DNA from: an uncultured bacterium
GTDB lineage: Bacteria > Cyanobacteriota > Vampirovibrionia > Gastranaerophilales > Gastranaerophilaceae
NCBI GenBank assembly: GCA_902782905.1
Contig: CACZPB010000194.1
Location: 1 to 12,821, forward strand
Direction of reading: 5' to 3'
Length of the DNA: 12,821 nt
Of this stretch, positions 1-5,751 are shown in pieces (position 1 is the stretch's first letter; every line of letters begins with the position of its first letter). A model generated the notes under the pieces. It did not search any database, had not been told where the DNA came from, and saw only the letters and a list, made by a program, of their open reading frames with translations. The translations under genes and the position numbers were made by a program.

Positions 1-932
1 AAATCTGTCGGGAACCCAGGATATGGCTGCGTTACAAAGTTTATTGAATTGAGCCTGTTTTTTGCACTTACCTCTATGGTTGTCGGCTCGACAAGTTTGA
101 TACTTGCACCCATCTTGATTAGTTTGTCATTAAAGAATGTCAAATGCGCAGGATAAACATTCTTTAAAATAGCTTTCCCTCTTGTACCGACGACTGCAGC
201 CATATATGTACCGGCTTCAATTCTATCAGGAATGGTTGTATATTCTGCGGGATGTAATTTATCCGCACTCACACCGTTAATAATAATTTCAGAAGTACCT
301 GCCCCTACTATATCAGCGCCCAATGTGTTCAAAAAGTTTGCAAGGTCAATAATTTCAGGCTCTCTTGCAGCATTTTGAATTCTTGTAGAACCTTGAGCAG
401 TAACGGCTGCAAGCATTAAATTTTCAGTAGCACCAACAGACGGAATATCCAGATAAATGTCTGAGCCGACAAGTTTTGATGCTTTTGCGTGTACATAACC
501 GTTTTCAATTTTAATTTTTGCACCGAGAGTTTCTAAACCTTTTATATGAAAGTCTACACGTCTTTCGCCGATAGCACATCCCCCGGGAAGCGCGACTATA
601 GCTTCTTTGCAACGAGACATCAAAGCTCCGAGAATAATAAATGATGCTCTCATTTTGCTTACCAGTTCATATTTGGCTGTAATAGAAGTAATTTCTGTAG
701 CATCTACCACAACGGATTTTTCTTCTCTATGATATATGCATTTTGCGCCCAAATCAGTAAGAACATTAAGCATTATATCAACGTCCGTAAGATGCGGAAC
801 ATTGTATATTTTCGTAGCACCTTTGACAAGGATTGTTGCTGCCAAAAGCTTCAATACAGCGTTTTTTGCGCCGCCTATTGATACTTCGCCCCTTAGAGCC
901 TCACCGCCGTGTATCTTAAATTTGTCAGCCAA
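1..932 (-). CDS. murA: UDP-N-acetylglucosamine 1-carboxyvinyltransferase MurA (5' part, runs off window)
   Basis: MurA transfers enolpyruvate from PEP to UDP-GlcNAc, the first committed cytoplasmic step of peptidoglycan synthesis. The reading frame begins MADKFKIHGGEALRG and shows the Lys-Asn pair in GGAKNAVL near residue 22. The loop motif PGGCAIGERRVDFH carries the PEP-binding, fosfomycin-sensitive cysteine, Cys119. The frame is cut just after PYPGFPTD, whose Asp (residue 310) matches the catalytic Asp of the family, so about the last quarter is missing, including the family's later active-site arginine. The start is TTG at 932-930, chosen because GGAGG (941-937) sits just before it and no ATG is available; the 4-nt spacing is short. 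It lies 92 nt downstream of the 239-residue gene on the same strand and is probably co-transcribed with it. Identity is very secure; the exact start is less so. Confidence 0.96.
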   Translation of the reverse strand, partial: MADKFKIHGGEALRGEVSIGGAKNAVLKLLAATILVKGATKIYNVPHLTDVDIMLNVLTDLGAKCIYHREEKSVVVDATEITSITAKYELVSKMRASFIILGALMSRCKEAIVALPGGCAIGERRVDFHIKGLETLGAKIKIENGYVHAKASKLVGSDIYLDIPSVGATENLMLAAVTAQGSTRIQNAAREPEIIDLANFLNTLGADIVGAGTSEIIINGVSADKLHPAEYTTIPDRIEAGTYMAAVVGTRGKAILKNVYPAHLTFFNDKLIKMGASIKLVEPTTIEVSAKNRLNSINFVTQPYPGFPTD

Positions 933-956
933 AATTCCTCCAATTCCTTCTCAATG

Positions 957-972
957 ATACTATCAATAGTAT
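957..972. repeat. 16-bp perfect palindrome upstream of murA
   Basis: ATACTAT-CA-ATAGTAT is a perfect 7-bp inverted repeat with a 2-bp centre, 25 bp before the murA start codon. A 2-nt loop is too tight for a good RNA hairpin, so if it is functional it is more likely a dimeric protein site. AT-rich sequence can give such a palindrome by chance, and I see no second copy. Confidence 0.3.
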
Positions 973-1024
973 TGCTTGTAAAGTACAGCTTAAAAAGCCA
1001 TTTTCTTTTTAATATTTCTTAATA

Positions 1025-1744
1025 TTAATTTTCAAGTAAAAATTTTTCACCATAAGAGGTGAGTCTGTATTCCGATGCCCCGACAACACCTGTCAAATCA
1101 GGCAGACATTCTATATAGCCCCTGTTTATTGCTTCTTGCAATACAGCATGATCAATTATCACAGCCAGATTTTGCATAAGCTTTGCATTCAGCTGTTTTA
1201 TTGTAAACCTCGGTTTTTGCTCATATTGAGTAAAATAATAAGCCGTCAGAAGAAGATAGTCCATTTTTCTTGCGCTCTTTCTTCCGCCGATATAATTCAA
1301 AAAGGCATTGTCTTTCTTAATGGAAGGTGTCGGCTTAAAGGAAAGTTCTTCTTGAGGAGTATTCATTGAACTATCCAAAATAGAGTCAAAGTCTTTCACT
1401 TCCTCTACCTTGGGAGTTGTCGCAGGTTTTTCCTCATATTTAGGTTTATATAAAACGTCCAAATCCTTTTCAACAACTTTTTCTTCGGACAAAGATTCCA
1501 TCTCAATCGGCTCGTATTTTGGAGCACGTTTCAATTGTTCGTCAATCTTTTGTTCGGAAAGTGCCAAATCGGAGCTTATCTGTGAAGCTACACGTTCTCT
1601 GCCTTCACGGGACTTGATTTTCCTTAGGTAATCGGACGCATCTTTAATCCATTTTCCGAGCTGTAAGTCAACAAGTTCCTTATCGTCCGTCGAAACAGAC
1701 AGTTCAAGAATACCTTTTTTGATAGTTAATGAATATTTGGACAT
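1025..1744 (-). CDS. Uncharacterised 239-aa protein with C-terminal winged-helix-like domain
   Basis: I do not recognise a named family. Three parts are visible. Residues 1-40 form a small beta-rich module (MSKYSLTIKKGILEL, then DD..LV..QL.KW) that matches the 43-residue protein encoded just upstream. Residues 45-150 are a charged, low-complexity Glu/Lys/Pro linker. Residues 155-239 (from YLLLTAYYFTQYEQ to the end) are compact and look like a winged helix: hydrophobic helices, then AINRGYIECLP, then a beta-wing-like EYRLTSYGEKFL. A nucleic-acid-binding or protein-interaction role is inferred only from this shape. No signal peptide or membrane segment is seen, so it is probably cytoplasmic. 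The ATG is 3 nt after the upstream stop with no strong ribosome site, which suggests translational coupling. murA follows on the same strand. Confidence 0.82.
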   Translation of the reverse strand: MSKYSLTIKKGILELSVSTDDKELVDLQLGKWIKDASDYLRKIKSREGRERVASQISSDLALSEQKIDEQLKRAPKYEPIEMESLSEEKVVEKDLDVLYKPKYEEKPATTPKVEEVKDFDSILDSSMNTPQEELSFKPTPSIKKDNAFLNYIGGRKSARKMDYLLLTAYYFTQYEQKPRFTIKQLNAKLMQNLAVIIDHAVLQEAINRGYIECLPDLTGVVGASEYRLTSYGEKFLLEN

Positions 1745-1747
1745 ATA

Positions 1748-1879
1748 CTAAACCTGCTTGCTGTCTTGAAGTAATTCTTCTCTCCATTTATTAAGCTGTT
1801 CCTCAACAAATTCTAAGTCGTCAGACTTAAGCTCTATTTCTATATCCCCTTTTTTCATTTTAAAAACGTACTCGTGCAT
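1748..1879 (-). CDS. Small 43-aa protein, stand-alone copy of the neighbour's N-terminal domain
   Basis: This frame starts at an ATG (1879-1877) preceded by a full AAGGAGG (1890-1884) at 4-nt spacing and ends with TAG at 1750-1748. The product reads MHEYVFKMKKGDIEIELKSD, continues with DLEFVEEQLNKW and ends in a charged tail. Aligned without gaps to the first 32 residues of the downstream 239-aa protein it has 14 identities, including Y4, K9-K10-G11, E14, D20-D21, E23, V25, Q28-L29 and K31-W32. The strong ribosome site and the homology make it a real gene despite its size. Function unknown. It could be a free form of a dimerising or interaction domain. It is the first gene of the operon leading to murA. 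Confidence 0.8.
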   Translation of the reverse strand: MHEYVFKMKKGDIEIELKSDDLEFVEEQLNKWREELLQDSKQV

Positions 1880-1901
1880 ACACCCTCCTTAATACAATAC
1901 C

Positions 1902-1930
1902 AGTTTATCCAAAAAAACAAGAAGTTGCAA
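1902..1930 (-). promoter_or_regulatory. Putative sigma70-type promoter for the small ORF-239aa-murA operon
   Basis: On the minus strand TTGCAA (1930-1925) and TAAACT (1907-1902) are separated by 17 nt. The -10 is imperfect. It is correctly placed, just upstream of the ribosome site of the 43-aa gene, in the divergent gap with the 154-aa gene. Confidence 0.4.
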
Positions 1931-1955
1931 CCGCTTTACACTTCTTATCCTTGTG

Positions 1956-1984
1956 TTGTTTTTTATCAATCTCTATTGTATAAT
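1956..1984 (+). promoter_or_regulatory. Sigma70-type promoter for the 154-aa gene
   Basis: TTGTTT (1956-1961) and a perfect TATAAT (1979-1984) are separated by exactly 17 nt. Transcription would start near 1991, about 20 nt before the ATG at 2011, leaving room for the AAGGA ribosome site (1998-2002). Confidence 0.65.
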
Positions 1985-2010
1985 TTACTCAAAAGAAAAG
2001 GATTAGGAAT

Positions 2011-2475
2011 ATGTCAGACATAGAAACCATTCGCTCGCAGATAGCGAACTCCGTTTTAAACCAATCAACTAAAAGTGAAACAGCAACCGAAAGATTGGAA
2101 AGAATCACCAAGCAATTGGAAAATCTTCCTTCTGTTGCGAGCAAGAGCACTTTACAAGACTTAATTGACGGCAAGTATAAAATAACCTTGAGAGAATACA
2201 CAAATCTGAACTCATACAGAAATGTTATGAATTCTCTCTACGGCAATAAATCTGCAAATTCTTTCACAAATACAATAAACAAAATCTTAGGAAAAGACGA
2301 AGATGACGATACACTTGCAAATGCAAAAACTTTCGTCGAGAAAATGAAAGAAAACGGATATTCTAACTCATCTGCCGTCAAACTCTATACAGCACTCAAA
2401 TCGTATTCACTGATTTCTGCTATCCAAAATAATAGCAGCAACAAAAACAACAGCTACGTAAGTGCAAAAGTGTAG
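2011..2475 (+). CDS. Uncharacterised 154-aa helical protein
   Basis: I do not recognise this protein. It begins MSDIETIRSQIANSVLNQ and looks mostly helical, with two charged heptad-like stretches (about residues 15-40 and 95-115), an acidic patch DEDDD near 97-101 and an Asn/Ser-rich C-terminal tail (NNSSNKNNSY). There are no cysteines, no signal peptide and no membrane segment. The start is supported by AAGGA eight nt upstream and by a good promoter. It is 76 nt upstream of the matrixin-like gene, which has its own -10 box, and no terminator is seen between them, so partial co-transcription is possible. Codon use and AT content match the neighbours. Confidence 0.8.
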   Translation: MSDIETIRSQIANSVLNQSTKSETATERLERITKQLENLPSVASKSTLQDLIDGKYKITLREYTNLNSYRNVMNSLYGNKSANSFTNTINKILGKDEDDDTLANAKTFVEKMKENGYSNSSAVKLYTALKSYSLISAIQNNSSNKNNSYVSAKV

Positions 2476-2505
2476 ACGCAAAAAAATTTTTTTCGCGTTT
2501 TGGTG

Positions 2506-2511
2506 TATAAT
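2506..2511 (+). promoter_or_regulatory. TATAAT -10 box upstream of the matrixin-like gene
   Basis: A perfect TATAAT lies 41 nt before the ATG at 2552. No convincing -35 hexamer is present at the expected distance. Instead an A7T7 tract (2480-2493) sits in that region, which could act as a bent or UP-type element. Confidence 0.4.
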
Positions 2512-2551
2512 GTAAAAGTTAATAAAATAGAAAATGAGGTCTCTAAAAAAA

Positions 2552-3778
2552 ATGAAAAAGATTGTTATTTGTACATTTCTTGTAGCAGCAGGAGCTGCAT
2601 CACTATTGAACATCAATAATAAAATTGAAACACAAACTCCCGAATTTACATTCAAAAATTCATATGCAATCACACTAGGTTATGACAAATCTATGAGCGA
2701 AAAAACGATAAAAGCAGCTGTAATAGACAGTTATTTCAGAAGTGTTGCTGCAAGCGGGAAAATTATAAGATGGAATAAAGCAACATTCCCACTTAAAGTC
2801 TATGTACAGGACTCTGCCGACGTTCCTGAGTACTATAGAGAAGTCGTTATGAGCGCATACAAATCTTGGGAAAGAGCAAGTGACGGGCTTGTAAAATTTG
2901 AATTTGTAGAAGAACCTTCTAATGCCGATATGAAATGTTACTTTAAAAACACCGGCAGCAAAAGAAACATAGGGGTTCATTCATTCTCAATTAACGGTAA
3001 TAAAATTACCGATTCAACAATTACTTTCAATAAGACTGATGAAAAGAACAAAAGCTTAGATTCTAAGCAATTATATTCTTCTGCTCTTCAAGAAATCGGA
3101 CACTCTTTAGGTTTAACAGGAAAGAGCACTAGCATATACGACGTTATGTACCCGATAGGAACAAAGTTCAACACGGAAATAACAAGACGTGACCTAAAAA
3201 CTCTGGGTTTGTTATACTCTGTAAAACCTGACGTAACAAATGTTCCTTTAACAGCTGACGAACAAGCTCAATTATTCACTGTATCAGAGATAATTAGCAC
3301 TTTGAACGTACCTGTTACAAATGATACAAAAAATCTTGACGAAGTTGTAGCAAGCGACATTTCAACTCACCTTGCACTTGCAGAACAATACAGAAGACGC
3401 GCCGAATACGACAAGGCCGCAAAAGAATATCAAGCAGTAGCTCAAGCAAAAACAGACAGAAGAAGCAAATCTGAAGTATACTATGAAGTTGCGGTTATGT
3501 ATTTGGACGCAGAAGAATATTCAAATGCAAAAAGCTGTGCTGAGATTGCAATGGCAACAGATACAAACGATTTGACGGATACGCTTCCTGCATTGATTGA
3601 TTACTATACAAAAAGAACAACTTCAGCTGTTGACCAACTGGAAACAATTTTGAAACAGAATCCGTACAACAAGCATGCATACAAACTTCTTTGTCAAATA
3701 TACAGAGATAAGCACCATGAAAACTTGTTGAACGCAACAATCAGAAAATATGGCAGAACAGCCGGCGAAGAAGAATAG
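2552..3778 (+). CDS. Secreted matrixin-like (M10-type) pseudo-metalloprotease with TPR C-terminus
   Basis: A signal peptide is clear (MKKIVICTFLVAAGAASLL), so the protein is exported. Residues about 72-225 follow the matrixin plan: a PLKVYV strand, helix AYKSWERASDG, then ADMKCYF, then the zinc-helix region and a Met-turn YDVMYP (Met199). The expected HExxHxxGxxH reads QEIGHSLGLTG (residues 180-190): the Glu and middle His are kept, but the first and third zinc His are Gln180 and Gly190. Peptidase activity is therefore doubtful. Residues about 270-400 are helical TPR-like repeats (for example ALAEQYRRRAEYDKAAKEY). I chose ATG 2552 because the signal peptide begins MKK and GAGG (2536-2539) precedes it, although the 12-nt spacing is long; ATG 2534 would add six residues. 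A terminator follows at 3811. The fold assignment is secure; substrate and role are unknown. Confidence 0.88.
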   Translation: MKKIVICTFLVAAGAASLLNINNKIETQTPEFTFKNSYAITLGYDKSMSEKTIKAAVIDSYFRSVAASGKIIRWNKATFPLKVYVQDSADVPEYYREVVMSAYKSWERASDGLVKFEFVEEPSNADMKCYFKNTGSKRNIGVHSFSINGNKITDSTITFNKTDEKNKSLDSKQLYSSALQEIGHSLGLTGKSTSIYDVMYPIGTKFNTEITRRDLKTLGLLYSVKPDVTNVPLTADEQAQLFTVSEIISTLNVPVTNDTKNLDEVVASDISTHLALAEQYRRRAEYDKAAKEYQAVAQAKTDRRSKSEVYYEVAVMYLDAEEYSNAKSCAEIAMATDTNDLTDTLPALIDYYTKRTTSAVDQLETILKQNPYNKHAYKLLCQIYRDKHHENLLNATIRKYGRTAGEEE

Positions 3779-3810
3779 AAATTAATAATTATTCTATAAA
3801 AAAACAAAGT

Positions 3811-3846
3811 AAAAAACGGTCTGATAAATTTTCCAGACCGTTTTTT
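3811..3846 (+). terminator. Strong rho-independent terminator after the matrixin-like gene
   Basis: Stem CGGTCTG (3817-3823) pairs perfectly with CAGACCG (3834-3840) around a 10-nt loop, flanked by A6 and T6 that extend the stem. It closes the transcription unit ending at 3778 and isolates what follows. Confidence 0.93.
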
Positions 3847-3873
3847 ATTCTTTCTACTTAACCCGTTTTTCTA

Positions 3874-3901
3874 ATGAAAAAATAAAAATTCATCGTATAC
3901 T
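3874..3901 (+). promoter_or_regulatory. Putative promoter for the structured RNA
   Basis: ATGAAA (3874-3879) and TATACT (3896-3901) are separated by 16 nt. The predicted start near 3908 falls just before the first paired segment of the RNA. Both boxes are imperfect. Confidence 0.45.
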
Positions 3902-3907
3902 AATTGT

Positions 3908-4020
3908 ATAAACGCCGCTTCACCCACTTGTGTTTACGGGGCTTTTGGAAGATTTTTCTTCCTATTCTGAGGCGGTAATTGGGGGCAACAATATGTATGG
4001 TTGCCCCTTTCTTAATTTTT
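3908..4020 (+). ncRNA. Candidate structured small RNA or leader RNA, family not recognised
   Basis: This ~113-nt stretch has no plausible protein frame but folds neatly. A closing stem pairs CCGCTTCA (3915-3922) with TGAGGCGG (3968-3975), one G-U. Inside it are a small hairpin pairing CCC (3923-3925) with GGG (3938-3940 or shifted by one), and a perfect hairpin GGAAGA-TTTT-TCTTCC (3947-3962). This gives a three-way junction. It is followed by a terminator stem at 3982-4007 and a T-rich tail. It lies between a terminator and its own promoter on one side and an XRE regulator on the other. It does not match any riboswitch, 6S, SRP or tmRNA consensus that I can recall. A five-base GGGGC (3938-3942) could also pair with GCCCC (4003-4007) of the terminator, so a switching leader for the downstream gene is an alternative. 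Confidence 0.6.
3982..4020 (+). terminator. Rho-independent terminator ending the candidate RNA
   Basis: GGGGCAAC (3982-3989) pairs with GTTGCCCC (4000-4007) around a 10-nt loop and is followed by a T-rich tract (4008-4020, interrupted by CTTAA). Confidence 0.88.
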
Positions 4021-4030
4021 GTTCTATAAT
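4001..4030 (+). promoter_or_regulatory. Putative promoter upstream of the XRE regulator
   Basis: TTGCCC (4001-4006) and a perfect TATAAT (4025-4030) are separated by 18 nt; the -35 overlaps the terminator arm. A second candidate lies closer to the gene: TTGTTA (4086-4091), 17 nt, TATAGC (4109-4114), which would start transcription near 4121 and favour the ATG at 4146. Confidence 0.4.
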
Positions 4031-4145
4031 ATAAAAGTGAACTCTATCATTCTAATCAACAGCAAATAGCGTATAGTTAAATATGTTGTTAATAAGATTA
4101 TGATATTGTATAGCAAAATACATGGTAATGCTAGAGAATATATTT

Positions 4146-4364
4146 ATGAGTGAAGCAAAACGTTTAAAAAATTTAGGAATTAACATTAAAAGCGCACGTT
4201 TAAGATGTGGTATTTCTCAAGAAAGACTGGCTGAACTAACAAATATTTCAAGAAACTCTGTCAGTTTGATTGAGACAGGCAAAATCAACCCTACTATATT
4301 GAAGGTTATTGATATTGCGAATGCGCTTGAAACTGACTTGGACAAAATGACAAGAGATTTATAA
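4146..4364 (+). CDS. XRE/Cro-C1-type helix-turn-helix regulator (72 aa, single domain)
   Basis: The product is almost entirely one HTH_3 domain. LGINIKSARLRCGISQERLA begins it (helices 1-2), followed by recognition helix NISRNSVSLIETGKINPT and C-terminal helices ILKVIDIANALETDLDKM. SQERLAEL and the SRNSVSLIE.GK.NPT block are diagnostic of the Cro/C1 fold. There is no ligand or dimerisation extension, so it probably acts as a small dimeric DNA-binding protein. In-frame ATGs at 4122 and 4128 lie upstream; I prefer 4146 because single-domain family members usually start just before the first helix and because one candidate promoter would start at about 4121. Only a weak GAG ribosome site is seen. 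It follows the candidate small RNA and converges with prs. Target genes are unknown. Confidence 0.88.
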   Translation: MSEAKRLKNLGINIKSARLRCGISQERLAELTNISRNSVSLIETGKINPTILKVIDIANALETDLDKMTRDL

Positions 4365-4394
4365 TTCTTTTTTATAAATTTTTATCCCTTGCTA

Positions 4395-5405
4395 CTATAC
4401 TTTCATCTCTTTTTCAAAGCCAAAAAGTGAGCTTACGGATTCATCATCGTGAATTCTTGAGATTGCTTGCCCCAAAAGCGGAGCTACTGAAAGTTGCTTG
4501 ACATTGGCAGGTAAATCTTTTTCGTCCCATGGAATTGTATTTGTCACAATACATTCCTCAATAGGAGAGGTTTTTAACCTTTCTATTGCCGGACCTGAAA
4601 GCACTGCATGAGTTGCGCCTACATATACTGCCTTTGCCCCCTTGCTCTTTAGGAGTTTTGATGCTTCGCAGATTGTTCCTGCCGTATCTATTATATCGTC
4701 AAACATTAAACAAACTTTGTTTTCGACGTCACCTATAATATTTGCTGCAATAGCTTCGTTGTGTTTATCACGTCTTTTATCGATTATAGCCATTGGACAA
4801 TCAAGTTTTTTAGCGAAATATCTGGTACGGTTAGCTCCTCCCATGTCAGGGCTTACTGCAACCATATCTTCGGGCTTAATCCCCAAACTCTTTACATAAT
4901 CAACGATAATCGGAGCTGCAAAAATATGGTCAACAAGGATATTGAAGAAACCTTGGATTTGTCCGGTATGCAAATCCATCGCAAGCACTCTGTTTGCACC
5001 TGCTGTAGTGAGAAGATCTGCAACAAGTTTTGCTGTTATAGCTTCTCTGCCGGATGTTTTTCTGTCCTGACGAGCGTAACCATAGTACGGAATAACTGCC
5101 GTGATTGACTTCGCGCTTGCACGCTTGAAGGCATCAATCATAATTAAAAGTTCCATAAGGTTCTCATTAACCGGATTACATAACGGCTGAATAAGAAAAA
5201 CATCATCGCCGCGGATACTTTCTTTTACTTGAACATAAATTTCTCCGTCAGCAAAGTTCTTTATAACCATTGGTCCAACGGTAGTACCTAAATAATCAGC
5301 TATTTCCTGAGCAAGTTTCGGGTTTGAACGCCCTGAGAATAGTCTTATATCGTGTGTGGGGCTTACAGCTCTTTCAAGCTGTGGATAAGTCATTTCAAGA
5401 ACCAT
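4395..5405 (-). CDS. prs: Ribose-phosphate pyrophosphokinase (PRPP synthase, class I)
   Basis: This enzyme moves the pyrophosphate of ATP to ribose-5-phosphate, giving PRPP for purine, pyrimidine, NAD, His and Trp synthesis in the cytoplasm. Family signatures are all present: the substrate region SGRSNPKLAQEIA, PYYGYARQDRK (ATP site, residues 106-116), AMDLHTGQIQGFF (142-154), the flexible catalytic loop DKRRDKHNEA (209-218) and the PRPP-binding loop FDDIIDTAGT (235-244). At 336 residues it is slightly longer than the usual ~315 because of a short N-terminal extension. The ATG at 5405 is supported by AAAGGA eight nt upstream; ATG at 5393 is an alternative. It is a monocistronic-looking gene, convergent with the XRE gene and divergent from flagellin. 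No clear terminator is seen downstream. Confidence 0.97.
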   Translation of the reverse strand: MVLEMTYPQLERAVSPTHDIRLFSGRSNPKLAQEIADYLGTTVGPMVIKNFADGEIYVQVKESIRGDDVFLIQPLCNPVNENLMELLIMIDAFKRASAKSITAVIPYYGYARQDRKTSGREAITAKLVADLLTTAGANRVLAMDLHTGQIQGFFNILVDHIFAAPIIVDYVKSLGIKPEDMVAVSPDMGGANRTRYFAKKLDCPMAIIDKRRDKHNEAIAANIIGDVENKVCLMFDDIIDTAGTICEASKLLKSKGAKAVYVGATHAVLSGPAIERLKTSPIEECIVTNTIPWDEKDLPANVKQLSVAPLLGQAISRIHDDESVSSLFGFEKEMKV

Positions 5406-5446
5406 GGTTAAAATCCTTTCATACTTTGTGACAGATGAGTATTCTC

Positions 5447-5452
5447 ATTGTA
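5447..5452 (-). promoter_or_regulatory. Probable prs -10 box
   Basis: On the minus strand TACAAT lies about 40 nt before the prs ATG. The -35 position holds only a T-run, so this is a weak match. Confidence 0.33.
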
Positions 5453-5550
5453 TACCCAAAATAGTTTAAAAAAAAGGCTTTTTTAAAAAATATTAAGTAT
5501 ATTTGTATAAACTCCTCTAAAAAAATTTTTTGCATGATTTATTAAAAATC

Positions 5551-5566
5551 TACAACTTTAGTTGTA
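5551..5566. promoter_or_regulatory. Palindromic operator-like site 1 (prs-flagellin region)
   Basis: TACAACTTTAGTTGTA is a perfect palindrome: TACAACT, TT, AGTTGTA. A near-identical copy occurs at 5666-5681. The repeated sequence with twofold symmetry suggests a dimeric repressor or activator site. It lies about 110 bp upstream of prs transcription and 115 bp from site 2, measured centre to centre. Confidence 0.6.
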
Positions 5567-5610
5567 ACAAAGAGTAAAAATGTATAAAAAACGATAAAAT
5601 TTTTGTTTTT

Positions 5611-5645
5611 AAAAAGGGCATTATTAGTGTCATTCAGCCCTTTTT
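5611..5645. terminator. Bidirectional terminator-like hairpin between prs and flagellin
   Basis: AAAAAGGGC (5611-5619) pairs perfectly with GCCCTTTTT (5637-5645) around a 17-nt loop. Because the arms are A5 and T5, it could end transcription in either direction. It sits upstream of the sigma28-type promoter, so it would insulate flagellin from upstream transcription and prs from antisense reading. Confidence 0.6.
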
Positions 5646-5646
5646 C

Positions 5647-5662
5647 TCCTCCAAAAGGAGGA
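5647..5662 (+). other. Hairpin that buries a Shine-Dalgarno-like GGAGG with no start codon after it
   Basis: TCCTCC (5647-5652), loop AAAA, GGAGGA (5657-5662). The right arm includes AAGGAGG, but no ATG, GTG or TTG follows at a useful distance. It directly follows the terminator-like hairpin and precedes palindrome site 2. Confidence 0.45.
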
Positions 5663-5665
5663 TTC

Positions 5666-5681
5666 TATAACTAAAGTTGTA
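5666..5681. promoter_or_regulatory. Palindromic operator-like site 2, touching the flagellin -35
   Basis: TATAACTAAAGTTGTA matches the symmetric consensus TAYAACTWWAGTTGTA with one broken base pair relative to site 1. Its right edge shares two bases with the -35 of the sigma28-type promoter (5680-5687), the position expected for direct control of flagellin transcription. Confidence 0.58.
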
Positions 5682-5706
5682 AAGTCATAAAAATTTGTGC
5701 CGTAAA
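5680..5706 (+). promoter_or_regulatory. Sigma28 (FliA)-type promoter of the flagellin gene
   Basis: TAAAGTCA (5680-5687), 11 nt, GCCGTAAA (5699-5706). The established enterobacterial sigma28 consensus is TAAAGTTT, N11, GCCGATAA; this site matches 6 of 8 in each half with the exact spacing. Transcription would start near 5713, about 40 nt before the flagellin ATG. No sigma70-type pair is seen close to the gene. Confidence 0.72.
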
Positions 5707-5751
5707 CCATGGGGAAAGGCAAAAAGTAAATTTATTGAAAGGAAATTTATT

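Noticed and set aside
3908..4020. 6S RNA, SRP RNA or a known riboswitch
   Set aside because: Too short for 6S, no SRP GGAAGC...AGCAG core, and no recognisable aptamer consensus; kept as an unnamed structured RNA.
3993..4034. Tiny ATG frame (13 codons) across the terminator loop
   Set aside because: No ribosome site, and it overlaps a terminator stem; coincidental.
5519..5531. A7T6 tract (and A7T7 at 2480-2493) as special elements
   Set aside because: Likely to bend DNA, but such tracts are expected in AT-rich intergenic DNA and no pairing with a clear promoter is shown beyond position.
5575..5597. A second sigma28-like site (TAAA then ACGATAA) upstream of flagellin
   Set aside because: The -10 half fits, but the spacer from TAAA is only 11 nt instead of 15, and the exactly spaced site at 5680-5706 is nearer the gene.
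5695..5751. In-frame TTG extension of flagellin (19 extra residues)
   Set aside because: It lies inside the promoter, has no ribosome site, and the flagellin N-terminus starts properly at ATG 5752.
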